Assembly (NCBI GenBank): GCA_030248295.1
Contig: JASANH010000250.1
Span: 1 to 64,000, forward strand
Length of the DNA stretch: 64,000 bases
Reading direction: 5' to 3'
Origin: Mesodorylaimus sp. YZB2_4
Lineage: Eukaryota; Nematoda; Enoplea; Dorylaimida; Dorylaimidae
Made by a program: the position numbers and the translations under genes
Shown here: in pieces, positions 31,777 through 44,004 of the stretch
How positions within the stretch are numbered: position 1 is the first letter of the stretch
How the letters are laid out: each line of letters begins with the position of its first letter
The notes under the pieces: model-generated
What the model was told of the DNA's origin: nothing
The model's input: only the letters and a program-made list of their open reading frames with translations
The model's database searches: none

Positions 31777-33639
31777 TCTTGGCAACCGCACAGCCAACCA
31801 CTACTCCAGCAATGATCGTGCCGTGTATACCGAAGAATGTTTCTTTTATTTCGCCATTGTAAAGGCGCTTCCGCATTGGCTGAAAAAAGACTGATCGTGA
31901 GGGGAGACGCAATGCACGACATTCATAATTCAGCAAGACTCATGATCACCCCAGTATGTGGTTTGGTTGTCTCATTTCCATCTCCAACTTTTCCAACATA
32001 AATTGCTTATTGCCAGCTCAAAAGCGGATAGCTAAATTTAAAGCTACTCTAGCACTTGCCCAAGCTAATATCGGGGCACTCTAACTGTGCGAAGGCAAAG
32101 TAGGCCATCTGAACCCAAGCCTGATACGGGTAGCCCTAACCCTACCTGACCCGAAACAGCCGGTTTGACCAAGACAGGTTTTGGGCCGGGTTGGGTTGGA
32201 TTGTGAATGTGTTGGGTTTTGGGCCGGGCCAAGTTTTGAAAATGATTGGGCCGGGACTGGTCAGAAAGTTAAACCCGTCACAACCCGCAAAATATGAATT
32301 ACTGATTCTGATTTGTGTTTATATCAAAATGCAATGACAGTTTGCAATAAACAGCTAAATTCTGGTTTCAAGCAAAAACTTGGGCCGAATATGCGCGCAG
32401 CGTCGGATGATATGATCCCCGCGCCAAAAGCTAGCTTTCTATCACTTCGATCTTGTTTGAACAAAAAATTTTTGTCTCAGAGCCTTAGTTCAGGTTAAAT
32501 TTCAGGTACGTACCCACATCGTAAAATTAAATCTGCGGTCTCTGAATTGAAGAGAAAACTTTGTTCATGAGTTTTCCTGTGTGATTTAAAAAAATCCTCG
32601 TTTCGCACTGTAGTGTACTAGAGGTTTCAAACCCCTTTGGGGAAACCTAATAATGGTTTCCTTCGCTTTGAAATTGTCTGATTTCCTTCGAATAATCATT
32701 GTCTGAAGTTTTGTTTCACAATCTTCAAAGTATTTTGGTTCATAGTTACTTTGGCCCGATCAGCCGCAATTTCTAATGTTAGAACATGTTCGTCAGAAAC
32801 TAAATTCCAGACGCAACTTTAAGATTTCTCTGACAGAACAATTCTTCCTAATCTAGCGATTTTCTGCCTCAAACCTTCAATAATCTGTGTCACTTTCTCT
32901 CCTATTTTCTTTGGGAACACTCACAATGCCTTCGGATTGCAGACTAACATTTGAGACTCGTTTAAAATCATTCATGACGGATGGATTTGTCGATTTTTTT
33001 CTGGACCCTCGTCATTGATTATTTCTTCTGCCCCCCCCCCCCCCCCCGTTTGGATTTCTTTCTTCGTTGACCCTAATGCTTTGAAATATCAATGCAATAA
33101 ATGCGCAAAGCGATTATCTGCTGAATCCGAGATAAAAATTCACCAATCCTCCGATTTGTGACTGAAATTTCTCTGGTGTATCTTTAACGGCTACAGAAAA
33201 CTGAGCAGTCGGAGCGCTTGCTTGGATTGGTGCGTAAAGTAAAATATCATATCTGCCAAATTTTTTTGGACTGCGGACGCTTATGTTATCCATTTGTAAA
33301 AATATTCCGGTCAATTGTAATTTTTCTGAACAAAGCTGATATGCGCTAAAATTGCAAAAAGGCTCAACAAGCTTAGCCGATAGAAGGTGTCGAAATGGTA
33401 TTGGCACGCACTGACAATATTAGATTGCCATTTGCATTCAGTACTGAATGATTCAGATGCTAACTTGTGTCTTGTCATGGATACACTGGGCGTGCGGCCG
33501 GGTCTCAATCACTTTCATATTAATATCGAAATGAGTCACAATCGATTCGTATGTTATTCTTTCCTTATCCTTATCTTCTGTGAAATAAATGGCATCTGTG
33601 ATTTCAGAGATCGCAACCATAGGCGAACTATCCGCCCAC
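31777..33639. other. Intergenic with GGGCCG-type repeat tract and a C run
   Basis: About 32130-32290 is a degenerate GGGCCGG/GGGTTGG tract resembling the subterminal zones of the hAT-like elements here, but no ends or duplication were found. 33031-33047 is a 17-C homopolymer. No gene is recognised. Confidence 0.4.
33031..33047. repeat. Homopolymer of 17 C
   Basis: Uninterrupted C run. Similar runs are at 51783-51797 (15 C), 44390-44404 (15 G) and 59500-59510 (11 G). Confidence 0.95.
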
Positions 33640-35821
33640 TAGTGTTAGAAATGACCTCAAGGTCAAGGTCAGAATTTTGTCAAACCTCCGATTGACCGAC
33701 CCGTGGTCAAAGCCAGGGTCAAGGTCAGAAAATTTTTTGGGGTCTGGTCAAGGTCAGGGTCAGGGCAGAATTTCTTGCACCCGGTCAGAGTACTCTGACA
33801 GCGAAAGAAAGTGAATTTAGTGAAATGTTGGTGAAAACATTTCAAGCTCCTGTTTTCCTGATTAGGGATCTCGGGGCAGTTTTACAGTTCTAAATCCCGA
33901 GGCATATCCTAAATTCTGGGACAGTCCTAAGTCAATTTACCATCAGCTTGGTATCCCACCCAAGGACACCAAGTTCAGGATGACCTCGACCATGTCCTAA
34001 GACACTCCCTGGTGTCTTTATTTCCCAGCAGCGCTGTCAGGCGCAGGGCAATTTCCCTTGGTGGCAATTTTGAGCTGATCTTTCTAGAGCAACTTTTTGG
34101 GCGTCTTGAGATTGTGGGATTTTGCGTTAGCTCTCTCGAGCCGTAAAAATGGTTCTTTTTCAGCTGAACTAAAATTCTATCGTCACTTTTTAACCATTGA
34201 GGCCAAAAAGGGACGACAGAATGCCATTATCATCATTTTACTCCTTCTTTACCCAAGCAAATACATGCACTTGACAGGGGAGGGGGGACACAGTATTAAT
34301 TAAAACTAGTACGCGTGATAGAGTCACTAGCGAGCACGATCCCATCGATGCGTTCCAACCAAAATGGGATAACTGATTTCTGGCAAAATTAGACACATGC
34401 AGACGTATGTAGTTCGAATGGGACAACGGCGCGCCAGCGTCGAGTTATCCCATTTCAGCTGGACATAGCGGGTGTGTGCCTGTCTGTCGCGCGAGCGGAC
34501 ACCCGTCTCAAACAGTTCAAGAACGATTTTCTCCGAAGTAGTTTATTTCGAGTTATCCCATTTTGATTGGAACATATCGCCATGGTACAGAATCCCGTAA
34601 AACAGTCGCAGAAAACACAAAACTCTGTGGACTCAAAATTATGACTTGAAAAAAACAAATGATGTGGTTCACGCAGTCGCCCACAAACATGATGGCCAGA
34701 TTTTGTGCGTAAAACGAGGATTCCCGAGTAATAAAACCCATGGTAAAGCTTATAAAATAACCCAAATTTGGCATGTTCGCAGAGCTCATATATGTAATGT
34801 GGACCAGCCTGCCTTAGCCAAGGCATCCTCGTGACGAAGTAAAATTATTCAGATATGATCGCACAGCAAACTTCGACCTGTAATGGGTGCCCAGCTTACA
34901 CGTACAGTGCGTATTTCCCGCTTTAAATTTTGTGGTCTGCTAAAATGTCTCAAGTCAACCTTTTGATTATGAAACAAGATGAGACTTGTCTTAGGACGTG
35001 CCTAAATCTACGGATAAGGCACCCCTAGAACAGCTATTGTGGAGCGTCCGAAATTGGTGTCTCAGCGTTGTCCCTAGTTGCTGTCTAATAGTGCCCTCAA
35101 TTCGTACTTTGAAAAATTAGAATCGCACTCTGAAACTGGCCCCTGCTGATTGTGAGTATCGTGCTATTGCAGTTGTCTCACTCGTCCAGTCCCCAACCAG
35201 CCCAGCTGCATAGACGATTGTGTGCCAGTGTAGTGTGCGCTTACGAATGCCATCCATCCGTGGCAGTCACTCTCTCTTCCCATTCGTTCATATCCAAACT
35301 TGGCGTCATCGGAGCGAGGTATTCTGGCTGTGCCAGCCAATTCCAGCCTGGTAAGGCGCCTTTTCTTGGATTACGGCGAACAGAAATCGATCATGCAGCT
35401 GGCAGTTTGAGCAGGAATTGACGTATAACGAATGAGATTTATCTTTGATTTTCAATGGGTGTCATCTTCTCTAGTTTTCCCATAGTCGTGAAAAGAGCTT
35501 TGCATATCTTTTTGAGCTTGATAAAAATTCAGTTTTTTGGACTGCCCGTAAAATTTCACGTTTTGCCAGAAAATTGTCAGCTGTAGTGAAATTTCTTGGT
35601 GAAGTTACAAACACAGAGAAGCTTTGTTGTTGGTGCTGGTGCAAAATTTTTTGTCCGATCACTGTCAAAGTCAGAGCCAGAAAATTTACAGTTCCTCGCA
35701 GGTCAACGGTCAGGTCAGAAAGTTTTTTTGGTTCGGTCAAGGTCAAGGTCAGGTCAGAAAATTTTTTGAGGGGTCGGTCAAGGTAAGGGTCAGGTTAGAC
35801 AAACCCAAGTCATTGGAACAC
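33640..35821. mobile_element. hAT-like non-autonomous element, 2.2 kb, 8-bp TSD
   Basis: The ends TAGTGTTAGAAATGACCT and (reverse complement of the right end) GTGTTCCAATGACTTGGG are related inverted repeats, with two bases lost at the right terminus. The flanks are the perfect 8-bp repeat CCGCCCAC (33632-33639 and 35822-35829). Subterminal zones (33655-33765 and 35680-35800) are built of GGTCAA/GGTCAG units, twice with the shared string TCAGAAAATTTTTTG. There is no transposase ORF inside. Confidence 0.85.
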
Positions 35822-36209
35822 CCGCCCACACAGAAAATTCGCCTACACGTTTTGTTCGCAACTCAGGGGATTGAATGCGATCAGATAAAGCTGTGTAAGG
35901 AAATTTTTCGAATGTTGAATTACAGTAGGAAATAGGGGGAACACACATTGTTCACGACTATTGCCAGTTCACCGCGGCTACTAATCAAGCTATTTCCGCA
36001 TGTTGGTGAGCTCGTATGCTTTTGGAAGCTTTGTTTCGACTTTTAAATGAGTTTCTATTGCTCTGATTATGAGACGAAAAAATTCGTTAAAATCATCGTG
36101 TGTTAGTTGATCTACTCCTCACTGTGCTGTTCGGCTTTTTAGGCTTGACCGCCGTTGTAAGGGGTCGTCATGGGAGCCCGTGCGTGGTACTTCGGGGACC
36201 TCTTCAAAG

Positions 36210-36603
36210 TTGTTTAAGAGACGTACCATTTTCAAATACAACCAAAATGTCTACTACAACAATGAAGTAGCTATTTTGCGCCTGAGTTAGAGAATCGATA
36301 CCCGGTTTCCAGGTGTCAGACTGGTGCGCATGCCAACATTCTACATGACTAGCCAAGCTGGTCGTCATTGTTTTGTTACTGGATGGGGCACAACTTTGGG
36401 AGGAAAACAGGGCTCCGATTGCACGTTCCTTGCTCTTGGTACCTTGCTCCGTTTTTGAAAGCTCAGTCTCTACGAGGCTGCGGACACGTGAGGCTGTCAA
36501 TACTAGACAACGAGTGCGCAATAGTGGACGCTACTATCCTGGGAAAATAAGTTCGAGTATATTGTACGCTGGATGGGATGAAGGTGGCCGCGATTCTTGC
36601 CAA
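36210..36603 (+). pseudogene. Trypsin-like serine protease relic (S1 family)
   Basis: The plus-strand frames read YYNNEVAILRL (the region of the catalytic aspartate, here glutamate), GRHCFVTGWGTT (the strand after it) and YAGWDEGGRDSCQ, which in active enzymes is followed by the catalytic GDSGGP. That segment is absent; the codon after Q starts GTATAC, so it may have lain in a next exon. In-frame stops follow LRLS (about 36289) and later. No histidine exon is found upstream. It is a dead remnant of a secreted protease gene. Confidence 0.6.
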
Positions 36604-36612
36604 GTATACCGT

Positions 36613-37353
36613 CTCTTGCAACGCCGACCAATATTTTGGCCGCAATGATACTGACGATTCAAATGTAACCAAAAGAGCCTGCCTGATCGTGGGGGAGGGG
36701 GGAGGGGGAGTGCCAAGCAGCCGCTATTGGTGAATTCGATTGACCTTTGATAAGACAGATCGTGCCACAGACGATCGCCGTTATTGAATATTTGGCTGAA
36801 ACGAAACCTATTTTTGAAGACTGGCCCGATTTAAACTGAGCGCAAAATGTCTCACCGAAGGGTTTCGTGGCGAACCAAGGAAGAGCAGGCCTCCACACTC
36901 ACCACACTTCATCCCTCTCCCCTGGCGCAAGAAGCGCGAGCGCCATCAGAAAACAGATTTATGTTTTTTTTAACTCTAAAACCCTGACATGCCTGACATA
37001 CCACGATAACTGCTTGAGTACATAGTGGATATTTTCAGGCACCTGTCAGGCCTGGGTCTGAACCCCCACCGAAGTTGTCCCTTATTTATCTACTTGCATT
37101 TTCGAGCTTTCGAATTGCTTAGGCTGCCTGTGGCAGCTAGACAGCTGCTCGTTCTCAAACGCTGGAAAAATGATGACGAAATACAATCAGCACTTGATCA
37201 CACTAATTTTCTTGTCCAACAAAATGCTAGCTACACAAAAGAAGATTTGCTTTTACCATACTTGTCATAGTTTGCTAGGAGTTAGTAATCAATAGTTTTG
37301 ACTCAAGGCTGACTAGCGCTCACAAGGTCAGTGGCATGTGTGGGCTGTGCTAG
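36613..37353. other. Intergenic, nothing recognised
   Basis: G/C-rich tract at 36690-36712. A plus ORF at 37025-37270 has no known domain. Confidence 0.4.
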
Positions 37354-40300
37354 TTACACATTGAAGTCATAGTGTATGCAATCTTGGTCATGGAAGACAG
37401 TCGCTGACACGCTGGGGCATTTCGGACATGTGTCCGACGCCGACCACGTAAACAATTCGCAAACGCTTTGACAGGTCGTCAAATTTTGGACAAAGTTAAA
37501 ACTGTGACACCAAATCCGTTGAGTACACGCGTTGGCGCAATCTTGAGGTTGAGGTGCTGGAATTGTTTCAGTCGGCGTCTCTGTCAAGCAGACGTCGCTT
37601 TTATTGTAGCTTTGTTGATTAACTGAAACGTCAAGAGAGCGGTTATGCAGCTGAAGCAAGAATAATCAGGCATACTGTTAAAGAAGCAGAGTGGCTTCCG
37701 ATTAGAGCCCGTGCATCTATCATCTGCCAGACGACCATCTTGGGTGACCACAAACAATATGCAATATTCCCCCGACGCTGTGTCCGCCTCATCACATATG
37801 TGATATTTGATCCATGTGTTGTTGGCATGCATCGGTGGCAAACTCTTGGCCGTTTGCGTATCATACCAATGTGTTGTGTTTTGTGCTGTCGAACACGAAA
37901 TGGCGCCGTCAACGCCAGTATCACGTCTTAGCGCAATCCAGAACAATTCAGTTTTGCTCGGCACCTGAAACTTGCGGGTCTTAAAACGATGGCAGCATAA
38001 CTAGACTTTAATATGGTTACCAGAAAAAACTGTCGATGAGCCCAGAAAACAAATTTTAGGCAGCCCACACTCTGCAGATTTTTATGAGCGCATGGTGTTT
38101 TTCTCGTTATAGAAAAAGGTCGATTTTCGACTATTTTCCTAGGAAGAGGTTGCTGCGCATGTTCATCCGAAAGGCACGCCAGAGCAAGAGCGCGAAAAAA
38201 CAAAAGCAGTTTCGCAAGAAAAGTCAAGTTAAAAACTGAGACAGGTCAGTTCGTGAAATGTAAAGCTGGGTCTTTAAGATGAGTTGGGCCTTGACTTGAG
38301 ATTTTTAAGACAGGATTTCTTCGTAGCAACATGGCTATACTATATTTGATAAATCACATATAGTATAGCCATGCGTAGCGTGGGAGTAACCTTGAAGAAG
38401 GTGAATATTCTGTGACATGAAGTTTCAATGTAAAATAAGGTTGAAAAACTTCGTTTTGCTCAGATCCGTATCCCTGTTTTCAAATACGTGAAAATCAAAT
38501 TTTTGCAGAAATTTGAATTGCACGCACTTCGCGCGTTTTCGACTGTGATGCGCAGGCAGCGGGTCATACTATAACCGCTAGTTTCTCATCAAATCAATTG
38601 TGTTTAGTGTTTCTACAATTTTTTAATTTTTGATTAAAATTACCGCCGAAGTTGGTAAAAAGTATTCCAAAAAGGAGTCATTATCAATTTTTAGGGCCTC
38701 AAACCCAACTTTCCATTCCAAGCGTACAGTAATTTTAAATTGTGAGATACGATTTTTTAGCTCAAAATTTTTAATGGTTGGAAAAAACTTCATATAATGA
38801 AACCGGGGAGGCAGTACGTGTGGCTTGATGCACCTTCGCAGCAGGTTGGTACAGGCTGACAAGAGGTGATCAAGAAAGATCCTGCCTAGCTACTGGCTGT
38901 TCACATGTATAGTACTGGCGGTTTTAGGGTTGCCCAGTAGACCATAACAACTAACCTCATTTATGTCGCTGGCTGGGCTCCCTCGGCGACATTTGTAGGT
39001 TGTGACCACGTTGTGAGCGCTCTATTGTGTCCACGTACTGTATATATTAGAAAAAGTTCATCCTCCAATCACCTGCGGAAACGTACTTGCAAGCATGCGT
39101 CCCCGAGGTAGTCTAGTTCGTCAATCTAGTTTCGCTCTGCATTTGCTTTGACTACGGTGGCTGGGCTAACCATCTGTTGCCTGATTGCAGACTTTTTCGG
39201 TAATTGGTAGTTGGTGTGGCACATCAACTACGAGGGAAACGCTACCACGCCCCTTGGATATATAACAAAGACCATAAGATGATGAGCTATCCAATGCTTT
39301 TTAAAAATTTCTCCTAGATCTTTCCATGTCTGAGATACTTCCGCCTAAAGTCAAAATTCAAAACTTTCTGCACATACTTGTGCGAATAACTCGAAATAAA
39401 AAACGAAATCCCCCCACAAAATTCCATATCTCGCGACCGGATTGGAGGGGGGTTTGTCGGGTCAGATCGGATCGGATCGGATCCTGTGAAATACTTGTAA
39501 TTTTTTTAAACAATCAACAACGCATCAACTTTTTTTGAAAGGCCGCTCCCCATGATAAACATGGAGTATTTATTATCATGGTGCCAGGCACAAGCAGCGC
39601 CCCTCTCGAGACTTTTCCACCCTGCTCATCATGGATCACTGCTGCTCAGTTGACCAGACGCCTCTGATATTTTGCAAAGCTTTATTTTGCAGCTAGCAAC
39701 AATCAACAAATTACAATTTTTGGTTTTCTAAAGTTTGACTTGAAGGTTGGCGATGTACCCTTGTCAGTCATCCACGTTTTCTCTGGTCTCAAATGATAAC
39801 AATGAGAGGCTGACTTGTAACTTTAATTACGAGCAGAAAAAAGGAAGCATCAATTCAAATATTCATCTCATCTCATTCGTTACACTGGTGTGGTTGGAGA
39901 AAAACTGCGCAACAATTAGTTGTTTGCCAATGGTGATATCAAACACCATCAGCTTAAAATGTCAGGTCGGATAGTTCAGATCGGATGATCCAATCCGAAT
40001 TTTCGGATGGTGATTTTTTGGATCGGATTGGACTGGATTGGATCGGATATCCGATCCGAAAGGATGTGATCCGATCCGCCCGTGAACCATATCTGCCCCT
40101 TGGTACCCAGCATCGACCGAAGACGGATTTAGCACCAAACAGAACCTGCCAAACCTTGTCTGAAATATCATAGAGCCGAATCGACCGAACCGCAGTTCCC
40201 TATCTATTTTTTAAAAATAACTGTAACTCAATCCTTTTTAGCTAATTTTTTTAATTGAAATTTGGAAGATAATGAAGAAATAACCAGGTACTTAAGAAAA

Positions 40301-43300
40301 AAGACAGCGAAAATCATGGCAAAAGAGAAATCTCTAACAAAATATTCACTTTTCACAAATAAAAGAGGAAATTCTAAATGCGTTAATTTGGTTCAGCGGT
40401 TCAGTCCAGAAAAGCTGGTTCGGTTCAGTTGGGTGAAAATCGCTAATCAGGCGGTTCGGTTCGGCGATTCGGTCGACGCTGGCTGGTACCCGCCTTCAGA
40501 ATATGTAAGGATGTTGCATCGTTTGTCTTTACATGTTATGGTCAAAATCGCAAAAACTGGCAAAATCAGTAGCTATATTTGTTATGGAAGCAGATAGGGC
40601 TGATCTTGTAGAGCAGAAAAAGTACAACAAAAATAGCATTGTGCCATGTTCAGAAGTCACAAAGAAGTGCGTACAGAACGTGTATTTTTAAAGTGTGGGA
40701 ATACCAGCTCGCGACGAATTTTTGGCAAATGAGCAGCGTTAGAGTCGGGTAGTCGCTTTGCCCTCCCCCTGCGTCTGTTTGTGACTGTAAAGAAAGCGAG
40801 TGCGCAGTCGCGGACCTTTGGCTGTGCACAAGCTCTTTTAGAACACGCTTAAACAGAAACGTCCAGGTTTGTCTGTTTGAAGTCTGCCGTACTAGTAAAT
40901 AGTCATTTTGAATTCAGGCTTTGAGATAACGAGCTTGCGTGAAGAGTTTCGCAACACAGTAATGCTTTGCCATTTATTCTTCCTTACAGTAGGTGAATTT
41001 TTCGTTTCTTATATTTATTTTTAATGGTAATGAGTCAGCCATTATGTGCTTTGTATGTAAATGCATCAGCTAATGCCACTCCTTCAGAAGCAGGTTCGTA
41101 TAAAGCAATTACTAACATAAACGTCCTTTTAGCATTTTCATGTGAATCCACCTTGTTTCTGTGGCTCCGTGCAGTTTGACATGCATTCATGAGAGCTCTA
41201 CCACAGATTCAGGTAAATCCTTGAGAAATCGGGTGGAATCTGCGCGCAGGTTCCTCATGGTTTAGAGGCAATTTACATGGTTTTGCGTGGATCTAGAGTA
41301 TAACAGAATTTCAAAATCGTATGTGTAGATGCTGGGAATTGCCACTCCCCGATGTCGGCGGGTAGCCCTTGTTCAGCAACGCATAGCCCTTGCCGCGTGC
41401 AAACACCGGATTTCAAGGCCTCTTCTCGTTTATCATCCCCAGATGATCGAAAAGTGAGTCACCCTCCGCCAGCGTGCAAGGCGCAGAGAGAACTTTGCCG
41501 CGTTCTCAGACAACCTGATATAAACTTTTTTTGAACAGATTTGAACTTGTTAGCCAACAGGTTTTCACTAATCGTAAGTGCCAAGCGATGTGTGAGAAAC
41601 CCTCTTACCGCTGTACCACCAAGGCGGCTAACGATCAGTTTGTAGTGGTAATGCATAGCCTACGTACCTGCAACCAAGTCACTAGCGCGTCGAACTCAGT
41701 GGCTGTATGTATTTGAGCCAATTTCCCGCCGCGCTGTTCACAAGCGGCCCATGCGTTGTCCCAAGTCGATTGAGGAACAACAAAGAAGCATCGGGAGCCA
41801 ATTATCAAGCCGTTCAATTTATTGCAATCCACTAAGGTTAGTTGTGCATTCTGTCCTTCGCACGGGCTTGCTGTAAAAGATAAATCCATATTGCTGTGCG
41901 GGAACGCATACGAACGCTTAGCGTACCTGTAAGAGGCTTCCTAATTTGTGCACTAGGATAATTAAGACAGGCTTTCTGTAAGGGCCGACCCAGGGGTTGC
42001 CAAGTAAAAGTTTTTGAACCCCCATTTTTATGTGCGAATCAGATGCATCAATAAGTGATGATAGTGATGCAACAATGCTTTTTTGTGCACACTCGATTTT
42101 CCCGGGACTATCCCAGGAAAACGTTTTTTGAAAGTGCTTGGGCGATATCGGCCATAATTCAAAAAATCTTTCGATCTTTCCTGATCAACGATACATCTGC
42201 GTGTTCGCAAATGGACGAGGAATCGGATGCTTGTCGCAAAAAGTTTCTATCTTTCGCCTGTCTCGAGATATTGGGCGCCAAAGTCGGAGGTGCCCTCCAA
42301 ATTGACGACTTTTGGACCTCCTGCTCGTTTATGCTAACTTGGAGACGGAGTTTGACCAGACTAAAATATGCCTAGTCCATCTAGCTTTCAGCACGACCCC
42401 ATCGTCTATACTTTAGCTTTAGCGACGTGTCGATCTGATTTAGTCCTAGAGTATTTGTTTTTTTGTGAAAAATACAGTAAGAAAAGTTGTGTATTATCTC
42501 GCGATTCCCAGAGTAAGCAGCCCAAACCGCCTTAATATCATGAGCAGCGTGCTGGCGGGAAATTCGTTGATATCCAAAAAAAAGCTGCACACAACTTTGG
42601 GAAATTTTCAGAAAAAATTCATTGTTGAAAACCTTGCAAAGCAGAGCATGGAACCAGGCATGAATTTTCGGAGAGAGCTTCAAAAATTGCATCAATTGGT
42701 TTTTTCCTGGTTGAAATTCGACTTCTAATAGTGAACAAAGATGGGAAGAAAGTAGCGGTCACCGAGTGCCAGAAGTACGCACCTTTTGAATTTCCCGCCA
42801 GCACGCTGCTCATGATATTAAAGCGGTTTCGGCTGCTTACTCTGGAAATCGCGAGAAAATACACAACTTTCCTATTTTTCTCAGAAAAAAAACAGATACT
42901 CTAGGACTAAAATAGATCGACACGTCGCAAAAAGTGAAAAAGTTGAATATTTTCTTGCGATTAACAGAGTAAGCAGCCCAAACCGCTCTTACGTCATAAG
43001 CGGCGGGCGGGCGGGAAATTTAAAGGTGCGCACTTCTGTGAACTCGGTGAACGCTACTTTCTTCCCCTCTTTTTTCACTCAACTTCTCAACCAACCGATG
43101 CCATTTTTGAAGCTCTATCCGAAAATTAATGCCTGGTTCCATGATCTGCTTTGCAAGGTTTTCAAAAATAGATTTTTTCTGAGAATTTCCTAAAGTTTGG
43201 TGCAGCTTTTTGCATATTTGGATATCAAATTTAAAGCTAACGTATAGACGATGGGGTCGTGCTGAAAGCTAGATGGATTAGGCATATTTTAGGCCGGTCA

Positions 43301-44004
43301 AACCCCGTCTCCCAGTTAGCATGAACGAACAGGAGGTCTAAAAGTCGTCAATTTGGAGGGCACCTCCGACTTTGGCGCCCAATATCACGAGACAGGTGAA
43401 AGATAGAAATTTTTCCTAGTCCATTTGTGTCCTCGTCATCGTCGCGAGTCCTCGTCGATTCCTCGTCCATTTGCGAACACACTGATGTGTCGTTGATCGA
43501 GAAAGATCGAAAGATTGGCGAGTTATGGCCGATATCGCCCAAGCACTTTTGAAGAAACGTTTTTTGGGATAATCCCGTGAAAATCGAGTGTGCACAAAAA
43601 AGCATTGTTGCGTCACTATCACCACTCATTAGTGCATCTAATTCACACATAAAAATGGGGGGTCAAAAATTGAAGCTTGGCAACCTATGTCTCCCATGGG
43701 TCGAACCTTACAGAAAGCCTGTCTTAAATGTGTTGCGTGTGCCATTATTACCTTTGCCATGTCAGGCCTATCTAAACATCAGGGGCAGGTCATGCTGACT
43801 AGTTTTTCTGTTCTGTCTCTGGTCGCGATATGGCACTGATAACCTCGTTTGGTATCTCATTTAGCGTCATCGCTATGCCTCCTCGTGTGCGGTGCGGTCA
43901 GGAGTAAACCTCGTTGACAAACGGACTTGTGAGACAAGGTCTTACGTACCTGAAATGAGCGCCCAAATGAGAACGAAGCTCGTCCGCGCAGTTGCGAATA
44001 CCAT
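37354..44004 (-). CDS. Secreted C-type lectin plus PAN/Apple protein, gene B (4 exons)
   Basis: Exons 43950-44004, 41668-41870, 37676-37964 and 37354-37622 join in frame to 271 residues. Exon 1 (18 codons plus one base, phase 1, as in gene A) is a signal peptide, MVFATARTSFVLIWALIS. Exons 2-3 form the C-type lectin fold (CNKLNGLIIGSRC, WDNAWAACEQRGGKLAQIH, WIALRRDTGVDG, DDRC). Exon 4 (269 bases, the same length in A, B and C) is the PAN/Apple module (CANACTQRIWCHSFNFVQ) ending IHYDFNV. Intron 3 is 53 bases, but introns 1 (2079) and 2 (3703) are swollen by a foldback element and by a MITE, a SINE and GATC-rich tracts. Unbroken frames suggest a working gene. Its ligand is unknown. Confidence 0.85.
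38330..38373. repeat. Perfect 15-bp-arm hairpin in intron 2 of gene B
   Basis: CATGGCTATACTATA (38330-38344) and its exact reverse complement (38359-38373) surround a 14-base AT-rich loop. Confidence 0.85.
39455..40080. repeat. Two GATCGG/GATCC tracts in intron 2 of gene B
   Basis: Tracts at about 39462-39485 and 39970-40080 consist of GATCGG and ATCCGATCC units, like the subterminal zones of the element at 20398-21499. They may be the two ends of a diverged relative about 0.6 kb long, but terminal repeats and a duplication were not established. Confidence 0.5.
40108..40482. mobile_element. Small MITE, CAGCATCGACCG family, in intron 2 of gene B
   Basis: The ends CAGCATCGACCGAAGACGG and CGGTCGACGCTGG are inverted repeats. 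The flanks TTGGTACC (40100-40107) and CTGGTACC (40483-40490) form an 8-bp duplication with one mismatch. The right end has repeated GGTTCGG units. It shares its outer end sequence with the element at 20398, and its right half matches the half copy at 12598-12815. Confidence 0.8.
41545..41630 (-). repeat. tRNA-derived SINE-like segment in intron 2 of gene B
   Basis: The minus strand reads GGTGGTACAGCGGTAAGAGG (A-box-like) and, further on, GGCACTTACGATTAGTG and AAGTTCAAATC (B-box-like). The inner part matches the segment at 20995-21090. Confidence 0.5.
41966..43723. mobile_element. Foldback element, 1.76 kb, in intron 1 of gene B
   Basis: Outer arms at about 41966-42425 and 43210-43723 are reverse complements. 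The outermost ends are GACAGGCTTTCTGTAAGG and its complement, each bordered by TTAA (41962-41965 and 43724-43727). Inside, a second inverted pair lies at about 42426-42568 and 42785-42935, a partial direct copy at 42940-43020, and a third pair at about 42560-42780 and 43015-43205, so the whole folds on itself in nested fashion. TTAA borders recall piggyBac-type insertion, but the end sequence is not the usual one, and TTAA is itself palindromic. There is no ORF with a known domain. Confidence 0.85.

Noticed and set aside
34455..34826. Transposase of the hAT-like element at 33640-35821
   Set aside because: The 123-codon minus ORF lacks any hAT dimerisation or DDE motif; the element is best seen as non-autonomous.
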